Positions 1-7,315 of a DNA stretch of 7,325 nucleotides are shown here, piece after piece. The translations under genes and the position numbers were made by a program. How positions within the stretch are numbered: position 1 is the stretch's first letter; each line of letters starts with the position of its first letter. This DNA comes from Bacilli bacterium (GTDB lineage Bacteria; Bacillota_I; Bacilli_A; RFN20; CAG-826): NCBI GenBank assembly GCA_016302065.1, contig JAEDOI010000045.1, forward strand, positions 1 through 7,325, read 5' to 3'. The notes below the pieces were generated by a model. That model saw nothing but the letters and a program-made list of their open reading frames with translations, was not told where the DNA came from and did not search any database.

Positions 1-659
1 CTTCTACAGTAACAGCTACAAAAGGGAATTTAAAAATTTCTTTTTCAGCAATTACTAATAATATTATTGACTCGACTAGTGGGTTAGGAATAATTGGAAA
101 TTCAAACAATGGATACGCTTTAAATAATAAATATTTTTATGTAGCTTTCTTAGAATTTATTTTTGTTAAACAATATTTTGATGCTTATTTAATTTGTGAA
201 CCAACTTTATTGGAAAATGAAAGTAATAATAATGACATGTTTAAATTTTCTTTTATTGATTCAGATCAAACAATAGATGGTTATGGAACTGATTATAAAA
301 CGAAAATGGTTTCTTCTTCTGCTGATGGTGTTATTACTGTTAATTCTTTTAATGGCGAACAATCTGATAATGTGCTTTTTGGAGAAGTTAATAATTCTCC
401 TAAAGCTATTTATAAGGATGATGGTTCTGGAAACAGAGGAGAGGCAAGAAAAATTAATTCTCTTTCAAGAGTTGTTGAAGACGATCCTTGTTATAGTTAT
501 GCATGTGTTTATGGAATTTATCTTGATCCGTTAGTTTATTTTTCTGCTTTAAAAAACAATACATTTGATGCGTTAAAAAATGTTACTTTAGATATTAGCT
601 TTAATTTTTATCTTTGTGATAACGTTATTACTTACCCTTATATTTTGGAGACTAATTAG
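1..659 (+). CDS. Exported beta-rich surface protein, 5'-truncated by window edge (SipW/TasA-like group suspected)
   Basis: The frame is open from base 3 to a TAG at 657-659, giving 218 visible residues. The first in-frame start-like codon is a TTG at 210, but it has no Shine-Dalgarno sequence and coding sequence continues unbroken upstream, so the true start lies before the window. The visible N-terminus (STVTATKGNLKISF) resembles the first strand after the signal peptide in TasA/camelysin-like exported proteins, suggesting only some tens of residues are missing. Alternating hydrophobic/polar stretches and many Asn, Ser and Asp residues suggest a beta-sandwich. Residues 163 and 168 are Cys (CYSYAC) and could form a disulfide. 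The C-terminal strand KNVTLDIS matches KNLTFEIN near the end of the third gene, so the two may be paralogues. The next gene starts 2 bases after the stop. No wall-sorting motif is seen. Function is not established; the surface role is inferred from the neighbours and these weak similarities. Confidence 0.82.
   Translation, partial: STVTATKGNLKISFSAITNNIIDSTSGLGIIGNSNNGYALNNKYFYVAFLEFIFVKQYFDAYLICEPTLLENESNNNDMFKFSFIDSDQTIDGYGTDYKTKMVSSSADGVITVNSFNGEQSDNVLFGEVNNSPKAIYKDDGSGNRGEARKINSLSRVVEDDPCYSYACVYGIYLDPLVYFSALKNNTFDALKNVTLDISFNFYLCDNVITYPYILETN
647..650 (+). promoter_or_regulatory. Weak Shine-Dalgarno for the 882-residue gene
   Basis: GGAG lies inside the last codons of the upstream gene, 11 bases before the ATG at 662. 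The spacing is longer than ideal. Because the upstream TAG is only 2 bases before this ATG, translational coupling probably contributes to initiation. Confidence 0.5.
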
Positions 660-661
660 AA

Positions 662-3310
662 ATGAAAGCAATTAATAAGTTTAAAGCGTACATTGTATCA
701 GTTATTAGTATATTAGTCTCATCGATTGTTATATCTTTTGTTGCGTTTACTTATGCAGCATATTTAAATCATGAAGAGCATATTCATAAAATTAATGTTA
801 ATTTTGATTATAGTGAATATTTTGATGTGTCATCTGATGTTAATAATAAAATTTATTATATTTCTACACCTGAACATTTAAGGAATTTATCAAAGCTTGT
901 TGCTATTGGTACATTTACAAAAGATTATACTTTTATATTGAAGAACGATATCGATTTTTCAAGTGAAAACGACCCTTTAATGCCAATTGGAAGCGATAAT
1001 ACTCCTTTTTATTCAACATTTGATGGTCAAAATCATTCAATTATTAATTTAATGGTTGTCGGTCTCGATGTCGAAGATGTTGGGATGTTTGGTTATGTAG
1101 CAAATGGTGCAACAATTAAAAATTATTTTTTAGAAAATCCAATTGTTACAGCAAGAGGTACTTTTGAAGCATCATCATATTTAAATGATGGTTTTTTAAA
1201 TAGAAGTAGAAACTTATTATATAAAAAAATTGGAAAAGAGTTGGTTGATAAAATTAGTCTTGTACCTGATAGCTTTAAAACAGGAACAGTTAATGGAGTT
1301 GCTGATACTAAAATTGGATTCAAAAAATTTAGTTTTAATGGTCTTGATGCATTTTCTCAATATAATCCACAGATTTATATTAGTAAAGATGTTGTCGATT
1401 CTTCAGTTTCTTCACCTACTTCACCTTCTTATACTTCAACATTTACTTTAAAACCTTCTTTATCTTTATCAACATCACAATATTTTACAGTTGAAATATA
1501 TGTAGAAGGATTAGTAAATGATCCTGCAACGAATCAAAATTATTATTCAAGGTATACACTTGAAAGATTCAAAATTTATTTGAAAGTTGAAACTAACGAT
1601 AATAACGAAATTACAGATAGTTATTTTGTTTATAACCCAAGTGATGTAAATGTATATAAGAAGACAATTGAAACTGAACCTACTTATAGTTCCGTTGGAA
1701 GTCAGACAACTTTTTATTACAATAGACATGTCGTTTATGCTGGCATTGTGTGCGGACATCTGGATGGCAATGCTGAATATATTGGAGTAATTAACGGCAC
1801 TTTAAAAGCTGACAATAGACCAATACGTTCCAATTCAATTTTAATTGGCAAAAGAATTGATGATGATGATATTTCTAATATTTCTAAAGAACATATTAAT
1901 TTTGTAGATAGTATTAAAAAAACAGAATTGAGTTTTATTAGCGAAAAGAAAAATGGAATTGAACATAGTAATCAACAAGTAGATAATAAATATATTGATA
2001 TTTATAAAAAAAATAATGAAATGTCAACCTTAAGTGGTGATGCAGAAAAATTTTTTAGAATTTATGGAAGCGTTGATGGAAGCGGTGTATCCCTCGAGAA
2101 ACATACATTTACTCCCACTGTTAATGATGGAGATGGGAACTACATTGCTGAAACCGATGAATATGGCAATGAAATTAAAAAAGAAGGTAATTTTGTTTCT
2201 TTTAATAAACCACTTGTTTGTGGTTTAACTGATGATGGATCTTTAACTTATCTAGGTTCTAAAAATTATCTCCAACAAAATTGTATTTCAATGTGGATTA
2301 CTAAGGAATCATCTCAAGAAAGTGCCTTAAGTACATTGTTTAGTCAAACAGGAGATTTTTATTTGAATTTTGAATTTGATTATTTGTTTTTTGATTCAGA
2401 GGCAACTGACGATGATAATGATGGGGTTAATGAAAGCAAAATTGCACTAACAATTAAGACAGTTAGTAAGCATAACACTTATCCTCTTCCTCAAACAAAA
2501 GTTTGGTTTGTCACTTTGTATTATAATTACTTCTCATATACTACAGATAATCCTTATTTTGATTTTAATGATGGCAACAGATATTATGAACCTTGGGATG
2601 TAAATGATAAAAAAAGTACTAGTACGAATGGTATTTTGCAATTTGATTCTAATAATAATGACCCTAGACAATTTAAAGATGGTGTTATTAAGGACAAAAA
2701 TAATGTTAAAGATAGTTACCCTTTGGTAAAACATAAAACAATCTCTATAGCGTCAAATGTTAGGTATTTTAATACTGATAATATTGCTCAACGTACTCCA
2801 CTTTTTAATATTGGATTATCTGTTCCAGGTAATTATCCAAGCGATGGAGTTTATTCTCTTGATTTATTAAATTTTACTGTAACTTTAACATCTACTAGTG
2901 GAAATGTTATTGGAGATCCTTTAACTGTAGATTTTTTAGCTGATAAATCTACAAATATTAAATATGATTCTACTTCATCCACCTATAGTAATTGGCCAAA
3001 TAATTCAATGGTTAAAGTCGGAACTTCATGTTTTAGTAGATTTTTAGCCGGCACAAAAGGTACAGATTATAAGCTAGTTAATGGAGTATTTACATATAAT
3101 CCTACTGCTAATAATGGAAGTTATAATACATTGATTCCTGGTAGTGGTAATAATGCATTTTATGTTGTCTCAACTAGAGCAAATAATTCTAAAAATAATA
3201 AAAATAATGTGACGATTACCTACTATAATTCTGTATCAGATGGCACAAATAATAATATTCCTTATAATGAAACAGGATATACTCAGGCTAATATTACACA
3301 AGGACAATAA
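662..3310 (+). CDS. Large exported protein with signal segment and GLUG-like repeat region
   Basis: This 882-residue protein starts at ATG 662. Residues 8-34 are a hydrophobic segment ending in FTYAAYLNHEE, which resembles the (T/S)YA-aromatic end of SipW-dependent signal peptides; cleavage after YAA is an inference. Residues 64-165 read like the region leading into GLUG repeats of surface adhesins: IYYISTPEHLRNLSKLV, then a DIDF strand, a PIG turn, TFDGQNHSIINL, MFGYV and ATIKNYFLENP. A second GLUG-like block lies at about 357-380 (AGIVCGHLDG, then IGVINGTL). A Ser/Thr-rich insert of about 190 residues separates the two. Residues 583-588 (DDDNDG) fit a DxDxDG calcium-binding loop. Residues 815-882 are rich in Asn and Gly. 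There is no LPXTG motif or C-terminal membrane helix, so it is either released, held by an uncleaved N-terminal anchor, or assembled with its neighbours. It probably acts outside the cell as an adhesin or matrix component. Export is well supported; the exact role is not. Confidence 0.93.
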   Translation: MKAINKFKAYIVSVISILVSSIVISFVAFTYAAYLNHEEHIHKINVNFDYSEYFDVSSDVNNKIYYISTPEHLRNLSKLVAIGTFTKDYTFILKNDIDFSSENDPLMPIGSDNTPFYSTFDGQNHSIINLMVVGLDVEDVGMFGYVANGATIKNYFLENPIVTARGTFEASSYLNDGFLNRSRNLLYKKIGKELVDKISLVPDSFKTGTVNGVADTKIGFKKFSFNGLDAFSQYNPQIYISKDVVDSSVSSPTSPSYTSTFTLKPSLSLSTSQYFTVEIYVEGLVNDPATNQNYYSRYTLERFKIYLKVETNDNNEITDSYFVYNPSDVNVYKKTIETEPTYSSVGSQTTFYYNRHVVYAGIVCGHLDGNAEYIGVINGTLKADNRPIRSNSILIGKRIDDDDISNISKEHINFVDSIKKTELSFISEKKNGIEHSNQQVDNKYIDIYKKNNEMSTLSGDAEKFFRIYGSVDGSGVSLEKHTFTPTVNDGDGNYIAETDEYGNEIKKEGNFVSFNKPLVCGLTDDGSLTYLGSKNYLQQNCISMWITKESSQESALSTLFSQTGDFYLNFEFDYLFFDSEATDDDNDGVNESKIALTIKTVSKHNTYPLPQTKVWFVTLYYNYFSYTTDNPYFDFNDGNRYYEPWDVNDKKSTSTNGILQFDSNNNDPRQFKDGVIKDKNNVKDSYPLVKHKTISIASNVRYFNTDNIAQRTPLFNIGLSVPGNYPSDGVYSLDLLNFTVTLTSTSGNVIGDPLTVDFLADKSTNIKYDSTSSTYSNWPNNSMVKVGTSCFSRFLAGTKGTDYKLVNGVFTYNPTANNGSYNTLIPGSGNNAFYVVSTRANNSKNNKNNVTITYYNSVSDGTNNNIPYNETGYTQANITQGQ
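3301..3304 (+). promoter_or_regulatory. Shine-Dalgarno for the 301-residue gene
   Basis: AGGA sits in the last codons of the 882-residue gene, 8 bases upstream of the ATG at 3313. The upstream TAA (3308-3310) lies between the site and the start, an arrangement that favours coupled translation of the two exported proteins. Confidence 0.65.
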
Positions 3311-3312
3311 AT

Positions 3313-4218
3313 ATGAAAGGTCAAAATAGAAAGTTAGTTATATCATTATTTATTTCTATCATAGCAATTTGCTATGTTTCTTTAGCTATTTCATATGCTT
3401 GGTTTTTTGCAAATCGTGCCCAAGATAATTCTGCTAATAATTTAAAAATCGTTGATTTTAATGGTGATATTTTTTATTACAAAGATAATTATGAATATCA
3501 TGAAAATGGAGAAGGAAAGGATTATAAAGGATTTCAAGGAGATCAAACATTTGATAATACTTTACCTCTAACTGATAAATTTGTAAGTGGAACTGGCTCA
3601 ATTATGAAAATGCCTGATATGCTTCCAAATGTTAGATTTTTATATTTAGTAAAACTAAAACATAATTATGAGTCTTCAATTCAAGCTCATTTCTTTATAA
3701 ATTCTTATGAATCATATTTAGGAGTTAAAAATTCTGATGGAACATTAAAGGATCAAAGTGAATGTCCTAAAGATGTTGAAAGACCTAATGATTCTAATGA
3801 TTATGATTATATTTCATTAAGTGAAGCTATTAATATTTACATTGGTGGAAGTGCTTTAAAATTAAACGATTCAGCTTCTATTACTTCTTTACAAGATGAT
3901 TTTACATTTGAAAGATTCCATGCTAGAGATGTTGATGGAAGAATTACTACTAATATTGATACTAGTATGGATACTTCTAAACATGGTGTTCCACTTTTAA
4001 CAAGTGTCGATATTCCTTCTTCTACTAAAACAGATGAATATTATTATGTACCTATTATGTTTGAATTCTCTAATAACAAAGATACTTATTATTCAAGTAC
4101 AAAAGTTAATGGTAAAGATGGAAACTTTTATACACATAATGAAAATGGAAATTCAAATGTTTATAAAAATCTAACATTTGAAATTAATGAATTTGAAATT
4201 ACACCTTATTCTAAATAG
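3313..4218 (+). CDS. Exported protein with SipW-type signal region, TasA/camelysin-like (tentative)
   Basis: This 301-residue protein starts at ATG 3313, preceded by AGGA. Residues 8-29 are hydrophobic and end in ISYAWFFANR, a pattern common in SipW-dependent exported proteins of Bacillota; the mature protein would begin near residue 30. The body has features seen in TasA/camelysin-like beta-sandwiches: a strand NNLKIVDF just after the signal, LPNVRFLYLVKLKHN at 104-118 in the place of the usual 'PG...N' strand pair, and a closing block VPIMFEFS (246-253) followed by KNLTFEINEFEI (285-296). That closing strand resembles the end of the first gene, while the signal region resembles that of the 882-residue protein. 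It has one Cys in the mature part (151), no wall anchor and no C-terminal membrane helix. By analogy it could be a secreted fibre or matrix subunit, but the homology call rests on motifs seen by eye. Its stop codon overlaps the ribosome binding site of the next gene. Confidence 0.92.
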   Translation: MKGQNRKLVISLFISIIAICYVSLAISYAWFFANRAQDNSANNLKIVDFNGDIFYYKDNYEYHENGEGKDYKGFQGDQTFDNTLPLTDKFVSGTGSIMKMPDMLPNVRFLYLVKLKHNYESSIQAHFFINSYESYLGVKNSDGTLKDQSECPKDVERPNDSNDYDYISLSEAINIYIGGSALKLNDSASITSLQDDFTFERFHARDVDGRITTNIDTSMDTSKHGVPLLTSVDIPSSTKTDEYYYVPIMFEFSNNKDTYYSSTKVNGKDGNFYTHNENGNSNVYKNLTFEINEFEITPYSK

Positions 4219-4222
4219 GAGG
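4217..4222 (+). promoter_or_regulatory. Strong Shine-Dalgarno that fixes the start of the signalling gene
   Basis: A perfect AGGAGG lies 6 bases upstream of the ATG at 4229 and overlaps the TAG (4216-4218) of the previous gene. It is the strongest ribosome binding site in the window. It shows that translation starts at 4229 rather than at the in-frame ATG at 4178, which lies inside the preceding gene without such a site. Confidence 0.92.
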
Positions 4223-4228
4223 TTATAT

Positions 4229-7200
4229 ATGAAAAAAGAAAATAAAAGAAAAACACAAAAAATTAGATATTTTGTTAGAAATTGGTCAATTACATTATAT
4301 GTATTAATTGGAGTAGCTTTAACTTTAATAGTTATTTCTACAATATTTTTATTTTTAAATTACGATAAATTAGTATTTTTAATTTTATTAATTGTATCTT
4401 CTATTATTTTAATATCATCAATGACCATTTTATTTATATATTTAGGTAAAATGAGAGCTATTACATATAAAAATTTATATCAAAGGACAATATCTAATTT
4501 AGAAAATATAGAACATTATAATTTCGAATTAGCAAAATATGATGTTGAAAAATTTCATGAATTTGATGAATTAAATAATGTAATTAAACATATTCAATAT
4601 AATTATGATGATATTATTATTGCTAGTGTTATTAAAAAATATGATGACTATGGATTTTCTTATTTAAGGGAATTTGGAAATCTTGAAGTTATTAGAGCTC
4701 ATGATTTAGTTGATCAAATTCCAAGTTTATTGAATACAAGCAGAACATATCGTAATCTTTTCTTTTCTGTTAAATTTGATAATCCTGATAATATTGAAAT
4801 AACTGATGAGCATAAAATTAAATTAGTATATTTAATTAAAAAGATATTTAATATTAACAATCCTCTTATTTCATATAGTGAGAAACATAATTTCTTTTTA
4901 GTATTTGTTCCTAACATTGATTCTTTATCAATAATTAAAGAAAAATTTGAATATATTTCTTCAAATTTTATTCTTGCTGATTATAATGTTCAAACTAAGA
5001 TTTGTAATTTAATAATTAGTGCAGTTATGTATCCTTACTCAAGTATGAAAGATGTTATGACTCACTTAAGATATGCTGAAAGAAAAGGGGAATTTATCAA
5101 TTTTTATATTCCTTCAATTGTTGATAAATCATTCTCTAAAAACAAGTTATATAGTGAAAAAATCGGTGATTACAATAAGCTATTAGATATTTTTAGTTAC
5201 TTTAAAACTAGAAAACTAAATTCTAGTGCTTATTTAGATGTTATGTCACAATGTATTAAAAATGTTGCTAATTTAATTGATTTTGATTGTGGTGGAATTG
5301 TAAGTAAGAATTTTGATAATTCTGATTTTACAATTAGAAATAGTTGGATGAGTGAACATGTAAAAGATAAAGTTTTAGCTGCAAATATATTTAGTTATGA
5401 ATTATGTGAAGCAATTAAAGAGTGTAGCGATATGGATGGAACTTATGTATTTTATAATTCATTCGATACCAATATTAAATTAAGAAAAATATTTGATATT
5501 TATTCAATTAGTAGTGGTTATTTCTATTTAATTTATAGAGAAGGAGAATTTCTAGGGTTATTATATTTCTTCAATTTTAATGATAAAACTTTCGTTTTAG
5601 ATAATTATACTAGAGAATTCTTATTATATTATTCAAATATGATTTCTACTTTCTTCTTAGAATATGCTGATATTATTAATTTAAATTATTATAAGAAAAA
5701 CTTAGATACATTATTAACTTTTACTAATTTTAAAGAATATAGTGTAAATAATTTAAATTATCGAATTGTTTCTTTGTCTAATGAATTTGCAGAAATTAAA
5801 AAAGATGTTCATATTGGTGATCTTTGTTATCAAGCAATATATGGTTTAAAAGAACCATGTGCTAATTGTCCTTTAAAGAGATTTAAAAAGAAAACAATTA
5901 CACTTGATAATGTAAATTATTCATATAATTTAGTTAATAATAAAGATAATAAGAAAATATCTACTTTCTTCTTATCTCCTATAAAAGAAAATGTAGAAGA
6001 TGCTTTCTTTAGATCAAGATTTGATCAAGAGACTTTATTAAGTACAACTTTCTCTTTAATAGAAGAATTAAACAATAAATTTAATTTAAGAACAAAAGGA
6101 TATTTAATGCTTATTAAATTTGAGAGTAGAGATGAATTTATAAAGCGTTATAAAGAAGAAGGTTATAATGATGCTTTAATTAATATTTCTTCATCAATTA
6201 AAGAGACAATTAAAGGTGTTAAAGAAGTTTATCTTTATCAAAATGATACATTTGCTTTAATATTAAGTGAGTTTACTAGAAGTGAAGTTTTCTCAATGGC
6301 TGAGAAAATCGAACGAATATTTGTCAATTATGTTTATAAATATGCTTTAACTGTTGATTTAAATAGAACAATGTATGTTTATTCTTATCCACTTGCTTAT
6401 CCAACTATTTATGATTTCTTAAGAAATATTGAAAAAGATTATTCTAAGCAAGAAAAAGATATGAATAATAATCTTATTTTTAGAGATGAAAATATTATTA
6501 GAACTCAAAATAGAGAATCTTATATTCTTTCATTGTTAAATGATTCGTTTAACAAGCGTTCATTTGATATTAGAATTCTTCCATTAATTAAAAAGAAGAG
6601 CGGTTCTTTATTTGGAGGAGAAATTCTTCTTCGTTTAGAAGATTCATTAACTAATATTTTTATTGATGCTTATGAATTTATTGATGTAGCTATTAAAAAT
6701 AATAAGATGAATTTGTTCACTAATTTAATTATTGAACAAATTGGTAAAATATATTCAACATATGGTCAAACATTATTTAGAAATGGATGTTTAGATAGAT
6801 TATCAATAAATGTTGATTCATCTTATTTTAATGATGGTAATTTTATAAATGAAATTGGAGGTTTATTAACTAGTTATAACTTTAATAAAGGATTCCTCGC
6901 TTTTGAAGTAAATGAACAAGATATTTCTAACCATAAAGAATTATTTAAAGAAGTTATAAAGAAATTATCTAGTTACTCAGTTAACTTTATAGTCGATCAA
7001 TTTAGTGGAAAATTTATGTCATTTAATGATATTAAGCGTTTAGGATTTGATGAAGTAAAAATAGATAGAAATATTATTAAAGATATTGATATTGATCCAG
7101 TTAAACTTAATGAAGTTAAAGAGATGTGTAATGATGCAAAAGACGCTCAAGTAAAGATAAGTGTAATTGGAATAGAGAGAAAAGAACAAATTGGATTATT

Positions 7201-7315
7201 AAAAGATATTGATAACATTGAATTTATGCAAGGATATTATTTCTATAAGCCTCTTGAAGTTGATGAATTTATATCTTTAGTTAAAACATTTAATTTAAAA
7301 ATACCTCTTAATTAA
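4229..7315 (+). CDS. Membrane-anchored GGDEF-GAF-PAS-GGDEF-EAL protein, probably a catalytically inactive cyclic-di-GMP receptor
   Basis: The start at 4229 gives 1028 residues. Two transmembrane helices (about 18-43 and 47-72) are joined by only a few residues, so the rest should face the cytoplasm with no external sensor. Domains in order: a linker (75-120); a degenerate GGDEF-like domain (about 120-297) with YSEKHNF where the RYGGDEF loop belongs; a GAF-like domain (about 315-480); a PAS-like domain (about 488-585) with GDLCYQAIYGLKEPCANCPL at 530-549; a second degenerate GGDEF (about 592-745) with QNDTF at 671-675; and an EAL domain (about 765-1020). The EAL domain keeps E798 and R802 of ExLxR, N861, E893, D923, K944, D946 and Q1001. 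However, the second Asp of DDFG is Gln924, and the first Glu of EGVE is Ile980. Active EAL enzymes hydrolyse cyclic-di-GMP to pGpG using metals held by these acidic residues, so hydrolysis is unlikely here; ligand binding or protein-protein signalling is possible. It lies 10 bases after the exported-protein genes and may control their production or export (inference). The TAA stop is followed at once by TAG. Confidence 0.95.
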   Translation: MKKENKRKTQKIRYFVRNWSITLYVLIGVALTLIVISTIFLFLNYDKLVFLILLIVSSIILISSMTILFIYLGKMRAITYKNLYQRTISNLENIEHYNFELAKYDVEKFHEFDELNNVIKHIQYNYDDIIIASVIKKYDDYGFSYLREFGNLEVIRAHDLVDQIPSLLNTSRTYRNLFFSVKFDNPDNIEITDEHKIKLVYLIKKIFNINNPLISYSEKHNFFLVFVPNIDSLSIIKEKFEYISSNFILADYNVQTKICNLIISAVMYPYSSMKDVMTHLRYAERKGEFINFYIPSIVDKSFSKNKLYSEKIGDYNKLLDIFSYFKTRKLNSSAYLDVMSQCIKNVANLIDFDCGGIVSKNFDNSDFTIRNSWMSEHVKDKVLAANIFSYELCEAIKECSDMDGTYVFYNSFDTNIKLRKIFDIYSISSGYFYLIYREGEFLGLLYFFNFNDKTFVLDNYTREFLLYYSNMISTFFLEYADIINLNYYKKNLDTLLTFTNFKEYSVNNLNYRIVSLSNEFAEIKKDVHIGDLCYQAIYGLKEPCANCPLKRFKKKTITLDNVNYSYNLVNNKDNKKISTFFLSPIKENVEDAFFRSRFDQETLLSTTFSLIEELNNKFNLRTKGYLMLIKFESRDEFIKRYKEEGYNDALINISSSIKETIKGVKEVYLYQNDTFALILSEFTRSEVFSMAEKIERIFVNYVYKYALTVDLNRTMYVYSYPLAYPTIYDFLRNIEKDYSKQEKDMNNNLIFRDENIIRTQNRESYILSLLNDSFNKRSFDIRILPLIKKKSGSLFGGEILLRLEDSLTNIFIDAYEFIDVAIKNNKMNLFTNLIIEQIGKIYSTYGQTLFRNGCLDRLSINVDSSYFNDGNFINEIGGLLTSYNFNKGFLAFEVNEQDISNHKELFKEVIKKLSSYSVNFIVDQFSGKFMSFNDIKRLGFDEVKIDRNIIKDIDIDPVKLNEVKEMCNDAKDAQVKISVIGIERKEQIGLLKDIDNIEFMQGYYFYKPLEVDEFISLVKTFNLKIPLN

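Noticed and set aside
210..212. TTG as the start codon of the first gene
   Set aside because: No Shine-Dalgarno precedes it, and the same frame is open with coding-like sequence back to base 3, so it is an internal Leu codon.
1123..1323. Short open frames on the minus strand (here, 1547-1759, 2534-2734 and 4714-4917)
   Set aside because: They lie wholly inside well-supported + strand genes, and their translations show no recognisable domain; they look like antisense shadows.
3361..3375. Perfect inverted repeat ATAGCAA-T-TTGCTAT
   Set aside because: It lies inside the signal segment coding region of the 301-residue protein, has short A/T-rich arms, and has no T-run or operator context; chance under codon constraint is likely.
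3313..3423. Type IV pilin reading of the N-terminus of the 301-residue protein
   Set aside because: There is no Gly-Phe-Thr-Leu-type prepilin cleavage site with Glu at +5 before the hydrophobic segment; the YAW motif after it fits a SipW-type signal better.
4178..4228. Upstream in-frame ATG as the start of the GGDEF/EAL gene
   Set aside because: It lies inside the previous gene, while the ATG at 4229 has a perfect AGGAGG at ideal spacing and begins a typical Lys-rich cytoplasmic leader before the first membrane helix.
4229..4445. Chemoreceptor or histidine kinase with an external sensor
   Set aside because: The two membrane helices are separated by only a few residues, leaving no room for an external domain, and no kinase or methyl-accepting region follows.
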